Shown here in pieces: positions 33,854 to 37,685 of a DNA stretch of 37,685 bases. Below the pieces are notes generated by a model, which did not search any database, had not been told where the DNA came from, and was given only the letters and a program-made list of their open reading frames with translations. Made by a program: the position numbers and the translations under genes. How positions within the stretch are numbered: the stretch's first letter is position 1; each line of letters opens with the position of its first letter. Source of the stretch: Actinomycetes bacterium (GTDB lineage: Bacteria; Actinomycetota; Actinomycetes; JACCUZ01); contig DATHAP010000025.1 in NCBI GenBank assembly GCA_035489715.1, positions 1 through 37,685 on the forward strand. Reading direction: 5' to 3'.

Positions 33854-35340
33854 ACGGCCGGCACCGCCGGCCTGAGGCGGACTCCCTCCCCGGCGTCGAC
33901 GTCGCCGACCGGCTCGAGTCCGGCCCGGTGGTCGAGGCGCCGGGTGCGGTCCCCACCGGCCAGGGTCGGCACTCCGGGCCCGCCGGACCCGCCGGGCCCG
34001 CCGGGGTCGCCGGACCCGCGCGGCCCGCCGGGCCCGGCACGACGGTCCGCACCACCGCCGCGGCGATGCCCGCCGTTGCTGCGCCGCCAGTGACTCCGGG
34101 GAGCGCCCCGGCCGCCCCCGGCCGGACCGTCGTCGCCCGTCGCGACCGGGCCTCCGCCCGCGCCGCCCGGCGGGCTGCCGCCCGGCGCCGCAACCTGCTC
34201 GTCGGCGGCGTGCTGGCCGCCGTCCTGGTCCTGCTCGTGGGCGGCTGGCTGGTGCTGCGTGGCGGTGGGGGCGACGACGTCGGCACGACCGGTGGCGGCC
34301 CGCCGTCCCAGGAGACCCTGCTGGTGCAGGTGACCGACGAGGACGGCACGGCCGCGGCCAGCGCGCTGACCGGGGTGACGCCCTCGACCGGCACCGGAGC
34401 CGTCGTCCTGGTCCCGTCGCGCCTGCTCGTCGACGTCGCGGGCACCGGCGACATCCCGTTCGGGGAGACCGCCACCCTGCCCGAGCGGTCCGCCCCGGCC
34501 CAGGCGCTCACCGACCTGGTCGGCGTGCGGGTGGACGACAGCTGGGTGCTCGACCGCACCGCGCTCGCCGCGCTGGTCGACGCCGTCGGAGGCGTCGACG
34601 CGGCGGTGGACGTCGACGTCGTCGAGACCGACAAGGACGGCAACGAGACGGTCGTCGTCGAGGCCGGCAACCAGGAGCTCAAGGGTGCGGCCGCAGCGGC
34701 CTACGCGACGTACCTCGCCGAGGACGAGCCCGAGCAGGCCCGGCTCGCGCGCTTCGACGACGTGCTCACCGGCGTCCTGCAGGCGATGCCGGAGGACCGG
34801 GTGGACGTCGTGGCCGCCCTGGGCAGGGCCGGCGACGGCTCGGAGAGCACCCTGGACGCCGCCGCGCTCGCCGACCGGCTGCTGCACCTGCGGGCAGCGG
34901 CCGAGGCGGACGAGCTGGTCTCGGACGTGCTCCCCGTGACCGAGATCGACACCGGGTCGGACACCCCGTCGTACGGCATCGACTCGGGTCAGGTCGCGGC
35001 GATGATGCGCACCCGCTTCCCGGCGGCCCTGCAGCAGGACGCCGGCGGCGAGGTGCTGCGGGTCCTGGTCGAGAACGGCGTCGGAACGCCCGGGCTGGTC
35101 GAGAAGGCGCGGGCCAAGCTGGTCGACGACGGGTTCCGCTTCGTCAACGGGGGCAACGCCGCGTCCTTCGACTTCGAGGAGAGTGCCGTGATCATCCCGG
35201 ACGGCACCGAGAAGAGCGTCGCGCGGGGACGGCGGGTGGCCCGCTCCCTCGGCCTGCCGGACAGCTCGGTGACCACATCGGACCGGGGCCAGACGGTCGC
35301 CGACGTGATCGTCATCCTCGGCAAGGACTTCGCACCCTGA
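33850..35340 (+). CDS. LCP-like membrane protein with LytR C-terminal domain
   Basis: Protein of 496 aa. A disordered cytoplasmic N-terminus (1-113) contains a collagen-like (Gly-Pro-Ala)n stretch at about 43-63 and a basic Arg/Ala run before the single membrane helix (115-137). The extracellular part begins with a region resembling LytR-CpsA-Psr (about 150-295) and ends in a LytR_C domain (about 400-496: [17 protein letters not shown]...[10 protein letters not shown]). LCP enzymes attach wall polymers to peptidoglycan, but the usual RSDT and IPRD arginine motifs are replaced ([14 protein letters not shown]), so this copy may not be catalytic. GTG 33850 overlaps the nadD stop. Confidence 0.78.
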   Translation: MNGRHRRPEADSLPGVDVADRLESGPVVEAPGAVPTGQGRHSGPAGPAGPAGVAGPARPAGPGTTVRTTAAAMPAVAAPPVTPGSAPAAPGRTVVARRDRASARAARRAAARRRNLLVGGVLAAVLVLLVGGWLVLRGGGGDDVGTTGGGPPSQETLLVQVTDEDGTAAASALTGVTPSTGTGAVVLVPSRLLVDVAGTGDIPFGETATLPERSAPAQALTDLVGVRVDDSWVLDRTALAALVDAVGGVDAAVDVDVVETDKDGNETVVVEAGNQELKGAAAAAYATYLAEDEPEQARLARFDDVLTGVLQAMPEDRVDVVAALGRAGDGSESTLDAAALADRLLHLRAAAEADELVSDVLPVTEIDTGSDTPSYGIDSGQVAAMMRTRFPAALQQDAGGEVLRVLVENGVGTPGLVEKARAKLVDDGFRFVNGGNAASFDFEESAVIIPDGTEKSVARGRRVARSLGLPDSSVTTSDRGQTVADVIVILGKDFAP

Positions 35341-35362
35341 TCCGCGTGGGAGAATTGTCCCG

Positions 35363-35785
35363 ATGACGATCTCAGACCGCGCCCAGGAGCTGGCCGTCGC
35401 CGCAGCCGAGGCGGCGTCCGAGAAGCTCGCCGACGACATCCTCGCCTTCGACGTGGGCGACCAGCTGGTGATCACTGACTGCTTCGTCCTGTGCTCCGCG
35501 CCCAACGACCGGCAGGTCAAGGCGATCGTCGACGCGGTCGAGGAGCGGCTGCGCACCCTCGGCGCCAAGCCGGTGCGCCGCGAGGGCGAGCGCGAGGGCC
35601 GCTGGGTGCTCCTCGACTACATCGACGTGATCGTCCACGTCCAGCATGCCGAGGAGCGGGTCTACTACTCGCTCGAGCGGATCTGGAAGGACTGCCCGAC
35701 CGTCGAGCTGCCCGAGCACGTGCGCGCGCCGCGGTCCCGGGTGCCGTCAGAAGCCGACGGACGTACGACCGGCGCGGCGTCCTGA
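35363..35785 (+). CDS. rsfS: Ribosomal silencing factor RsfS
   Basis: Protein of 140 aa of the Iojap/DUF143 family that binds L14 and blocks subunit joining when nutrients are short. Signatures are DDILAFDVGDQLVITDCFVLCSA, cited here by its parts DQLVITDCF and SAPNDRQVKAI, then GRWVLLDYIDVIVHVQ and YYSLERIWKD. The C-terminal 25 residues are a variable tail. ATG 35363 has GAGAAT 7 nt upstream and no Shine-Dalgarno. The phosphatase gene begins 2 bp after its stop. Confidence 0.95.
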   Translation: MTISDRAQELAVAAAEAASEKLADDILAFDVGDQLVITDCFVLCSAPNDRQVKAIVDAVEERLRTLGAKPVRREGEREGRWVLLDYIDVIVHVQHAEERVYYSLERIWKDCPTVELPEHVRAPRSRVPSEADGRTTGAAS

Positions 35786-35787
35786 CG

Positions 35788-36480
35788 GTGGCACCCGGCC
35801 ACGAGCGCCCGCCTGCCCGCCGGGTCGTGCTGTGGCGGCACGGCCAGACGGCCTGGAACCTCCAGGACCGCTTCCAGGGCCACACCGACGTCGAGCTGGA
35901 CCCGGTCGGCCTCGACCAGGCGGCCCGCGCCGCCCGGCTGCTCGCGGCGCTCAAGCCGCACGCCATCGTGTCCTCCGACCTCCTCCGGGCCCGGGCCACC
36001 GCCGAGGCGCTGGCCCGGCTGGCCGACCTGCCGGTGCGGGAGGACCCTCGCCTGCGGGAGACCTTCGGCGGGACCTGGCAGGGCCTCACGGTCGACGAGA
36101 TCCGGGCGCTGGACGCCGACGCCTACACCCGCTGGCGGGCCGGCGAGGACGTCCCCGCCGGTGGTGCGGAGTCGCGCACCGACGTCGCAGCACGGGTCGG
36201 CCCGGCCGTGCTCGACGCCGTCTCGACCGTTCCGGCGGGGGAGTGCGTGGTGGTCGTGACGCACGGCGGCTCGGCGCGCGCGGCGATCGGCACCATGCTC
36301 GACCTGCCGATGGACCGCTGGGCGGTGATCGGGGGGCTGGCCAACTGCTCGTGGTCGGTGCTCGAGGAGGTCGCCGCCGCCGGGTCTGAGAGCGCCGGTT
36401 CGGGGCCAACCGGCGCATGGCGCCTGGTCGAGCACAACGCCGGCAGCCTGCCCGAGCCGGTCATGAGCGACGAGGAGTAG
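35788..36480 (+). CDS. Histidine phosphatase family protein (GpgP-like)
   Basis: Branch-2-free phosphoglycerate-mutase-type phosphatase of 230 aa. The phospho-accepting histidine is His18 in LWRHGQT, with the helper Arg17; the acid-base Glu is in LRETFGGTWQG, and the second catalytic His is in VVVTHGG. SSDLLRARATAEAL is the usual family phosphate-pocket Arg segment. In Mycobacterium the gene after rsfS encodes glucosyl-3-phosphoglycerate phosphatase (GpgP), so that activity is plausible but not proven. GTG 35788, 2 bp after the rsfS stop, gives the expected N-terminus. Last gene of the nadD operon, before tRNA-Ala. Confidence 0.88.
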   Translation: MAPGHERPPARRVVLWRHGQTAWNLQDRFQGHTDVELDPVGLDQAARAARLLAALKPHAIVSSDLLRARATAEALARLADLPVREDPRLRETFGGTWQGLTVDEIRALDADAYTRWRAGEDVPAGGAESRTDVAARVGPAVLDAVSTVPAGECVVVVTHGGSARAAIGTMLDLPMDRWAVIGGLANCSWSVLEEVAAAGSESAGSGPTGAWRLVEHNAGSLPEPVMSDEE

Positions 36481-36509
36481 CCGGATTCGTCCGCGGTGAC
36501 CGGAGCCGT

Positions 36510-36515
36510 TAGACT
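36510..36515 (+). promoter_or_regulatory. -10 box for tRNA-Ala
   Basis: TAGACT lies 13 bp before the tRNA 5' end, the same spacing as at tRNA-Pro. No convincing -35. Confidence 0.5.
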
Positions 36516-36527
36516 TCACGACCGCAA

Positions 36528-36600
36528 GGGGCTGTGGCGCAGCTGGTAGCGCACCACACTGGCAGTGTGGGGGTCAGGGGTTCGAGTCCCCTCAGCTCCA
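36528..36600 (+). tRNA. tRNA-Ala (anticodon GGC)
   Basis: The 73-nt gene has acceptor stem GGGGCTG/CAGCTCC with one G-U pair, D-arm GCGC/GCGC, anticodon stem CCACA/TGTGG around loop CTGGCAG (anticodon GGC), and T-arm GGGG-TTCGAGT-CCCC. Discriminator A; CCA is not encoded. Confidence 0.95.
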
Positions 36601-36617
36601 CCCCGTCTGATCCGGGG
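36601..36617 (+). terminator. Weak hairpin after tRNA-Ala
   Basis: CCCCG-TCTGATC-CGGGG followed by TTCT directly abuts the tRNA 3' end and could end its transcript. Confidence 0.4.
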
Positions 36618-36977
36618 TTCTCCCCGAGGCACGGCCCGATCGTCGGCCGTCCCGCCGACTGTGCGGCTGCCATGACATATCCGACTTGCCGTGCAAGTCC
36701 GACGACCCTGGGTGACACGTTGACGACGCACGCGAGTCGTCCGATTCGTCCCCTTGCGCGTCCGGTGTGACGCGCTCATCTTTCGAGGTGGCGACCGGCG
36801 TGGGGGCTCCCGGGACGCAAGAAAGCGGGGTGGGGCCATGGAATGTCGCGCGCACGCGACGCGACGACCGGCGCTCGACGGTCGCGTCGGGGTCTCCAGG
36901 GATCCGCCCAAGCGAGGGCCCCCCGGCCCGGATCGCACAAAGCACCCCTGCGAAGAAGGACCCCATTGACCAAAACC
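36618..36977 (+). other. Gene-poor stretch with small hairpins
   Basis: No recognisable gene. Short open frames exist (for example a 43-codon frame from ATG 36839), but none has a convincing start or family resemblance. Palindromes present: GACTTGC-CGT-GCAAGTC (36683-36699), ACGGCC/GGCCGT near 36632-36651, and GACGAC/GTCGTC (36723-36742). The promoter of the secreted protein is presumably in this stretch or at its end, but I cannot place it. Confidence 0.5.
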
Positions 36978-37015
36978 GGGAGGCGTGCGCAGCCTAGCCG
37001 CGCGCCTCGCCTCCC
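36978..37015 (+). promoter_or_regulatory. Stem-loop in the leader of the secreted-protein gene
   Basis: GGGAGGCG pairs with CGCCTCCC, with further GCGC/GCGC pairing inside, giving a stable hairpin that ends 15 bp before the ribosome site GGAGGA (37030-37035). It could be a leader regulatory element or a terminator of an upstream transcript. Confidence 0.45.
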
Positions 37016-37043
37016 TCCCTCATCCAAACGGAGGATTTGCATC

Positions 37044-37559
37044 ATGAGGCGCATCTTTTTAATCGCCGTGCTCAGTGTCGCGATGCTGGGCTTCGCGTCC
37101 GCAGCACAGGCAGTCACAACCGTCAACCTCGACAACGCTCCCCAGGGGGCGCACTTCGCCAAGGGCGCCGCCGCGCCGATCTGCACCGTGACCGGAACGA
37201 CGGTCACCTGCACCGGCACCGCCATCGAGGGTGTCGGCAACACGAACGCGACGGTCGAGCTGGCCGTCACGTCCACGATCAGCGGCGTGTGCCACAACCC
37301 GGGCGTGAACAGCAAGGTCGTCGAGCCCTTCTCGGAGTCGGTCACCACCTCGACCTCCAGTGAGCTGACCTCGACGAGGAACGGCAGGCTCGTCGTCCCC
37401 GCCCAGACGACGACCGGGACCAGCACCGAGGACTTCCTGTCCACCTTCACCTGCCCGAGCGCGAACTGGACGCCTGAGGTGACCAGCAACGTGCTGAGCT
37501 ACGAGTACACGCTCACGTTCGCGGGCTTCACCGAGCCGGCCATCCTCATCACCGGCTGA
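37044..37559 (+). CDS. Small secreted protein of unknown function
   Basis: Protein of 171 aa with a clear signal peptide: MRR, hydrophobic core IFLIAVLSVAMLGFA, then AQA cleavage near residue 23. The mature 148 residues are Thr/Ser/Val-rich and likely all-beta. Four cysteines (ICTVTG, TVTCTG, GVCHNPG, FTCPS) could make two disulfides. The start is set by the strongest ribosome site in the window, GGAGGA 8 nt before ATG 37044; the longer open frame upstream is not needed. It follows a gene-poor region and ends at a strong terminator, so it is a single-gene unit. No family recognised; there is no LPXTG motif or membrane anchor, so it is probably released. Confidence 0.85.
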   Translation: MRRIFLIAVLSVAMLGFASAAQAVTTVNLDNAPQGAHFAKGAAAPICTVTGTTVTCTGTAIEGVGNTNATVELAVTSTISGVCHNPGVNSKVVEPFSESVTTSTSSELTSTRNGRLVVPAQTTTGTSTEDFLSTFTCPSANWTPEVTSNVLSYEYTLTFAGFTEPAILITG

Positions 37560-37573
37560 CCACCCCACACCCG

Positions 37574-37606
37574 AGCCGGGGGCCGGCCATGGGTCGGCCC
37601 CCGGCT
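37574..37606 (+). terminator. Terminator of the secreted-protein gene
   Basis: AGCCGGGGGCCG pairs perfectly with CGGCCCCCGGCT over 12 bp with a 9-nt loop, 14 bp after the stop. No T-run follows. The last ~80 bp of the window hold no feature I can support. Confidence 0.8.
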
Positions 37607-37685
37607 GCGGGGAGTCGGACGCCTGGATCGATCCGGCGCCGCTCCCAAGGTGCGCAAGCATCCGCCCGGAACAAGGGGTCCACCA

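Noticed and set aside
33961-34040. CRISPR-like or intergenic repeat array
   Set aside because: It is an in-frame GC-rich repeat coding for Gly-Pro-Ala in the LCP-like protein, not spaced repeats.
36839-36969. 43-codon open frame before the secreted protein
   Set aside because: Arg/Pro-rich translation, no family resemblance and codon use unlike a real gene.
36843-37043. N-terminal extension of the secreted protein
   Set aside because: It would bury a clear signal peptide and ignore the GGAGGA site directly before ATG 37044.

Overview
The window is chromosomal DNA of a high-GC actinobacterium. Evidence: very high GC in every gene, frequent GTG starts, many ATGA/GTGA stop-start overlaps, and the gene order tig-clpP1-clpP2-clpX ... 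folC-DUF4233-ndk ... rne-rplU-rpmA-obg-proB ... nadD-rsfS-phosphatase. That order follows the mycobacterial/streptomycete chromosome, but with a complete mreBCD-pbp2-rodA cluster between ndk and rne. Presence of mre genes argues against Mycobacterium. MreB closely resembles the Streptomyces type. A Propionibacteriales (Nocardioidaceae-like) host is my best guess, by inference only.

Layout. (1) 1-5.9 kb: a tightly overlapping signalling operon: GAF-GAF hybrid histidine kinase, single-domain receiver, receiver-cyclase fusion, and a PGM1-type ATP-grasp ligase, followed by a small ferritin-like gene. (2) 5.9-6.15 kb: tRNA-Gly(TCC) on the minus strand and tRNA-Pro(TGG) on the plus strand. (3) 6.3-10.6 kb: trigger factor, two ClpP subunits and ClpX, with a ClgR-type box before clpP1. 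(4) 10.6-14.1 kb, minus strand: a Pro/Gly-rich single-pass membrane protein and an archaeal-type valyl-tRNA synthetase. (5) 14.15-16.3 kb: folC, DUF4233 and ndk. (6) 16.3-22.6 kb: a highly palindromic intergenic region, then the elongation genes mreB, mreC, mreD, pbp2 and rodA. (7) 22.6-29.2 kb: a B12-binding radical SAM protein, a 2H-like protein, a DUF2344 protein and RNase E/G. (8) 29.2-33.0 kb: rplU, rpmA, obgE, proB and a small conserved protein. (9) 33.0-36.5 kb: a 49-aa membrane protein, nadD, an LCP-like protein with a LytR C-terminal domain, rsfS and a histidine phosphatase. (10) 36.5-37.7 kb: tRNA-Ala(GGC), about 440 bp without a recognisable gene, and a small secreted protein ending in a strong terminator.

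Most of the window is housekeeping: protein quality control, tRNA charging, folate and nucleotide metabolism, rod-shape wall synthesis, RNA decay and ribosome assembly. The less ordinary parts are these: the kinase-cyclase-ligase operon; a relay of overlapping 5-codon mini-ORFs between folC and DUF4233, with a similar single mini-ORF before mreC; a 94-bp concentric palindrome before mreB; an archaeal-type ValRS with a divergent leaderless promoter pair; and a terminator whose loop carries the -35 box of the next promoter. All family assignments come from reading motifs. No database search was run.
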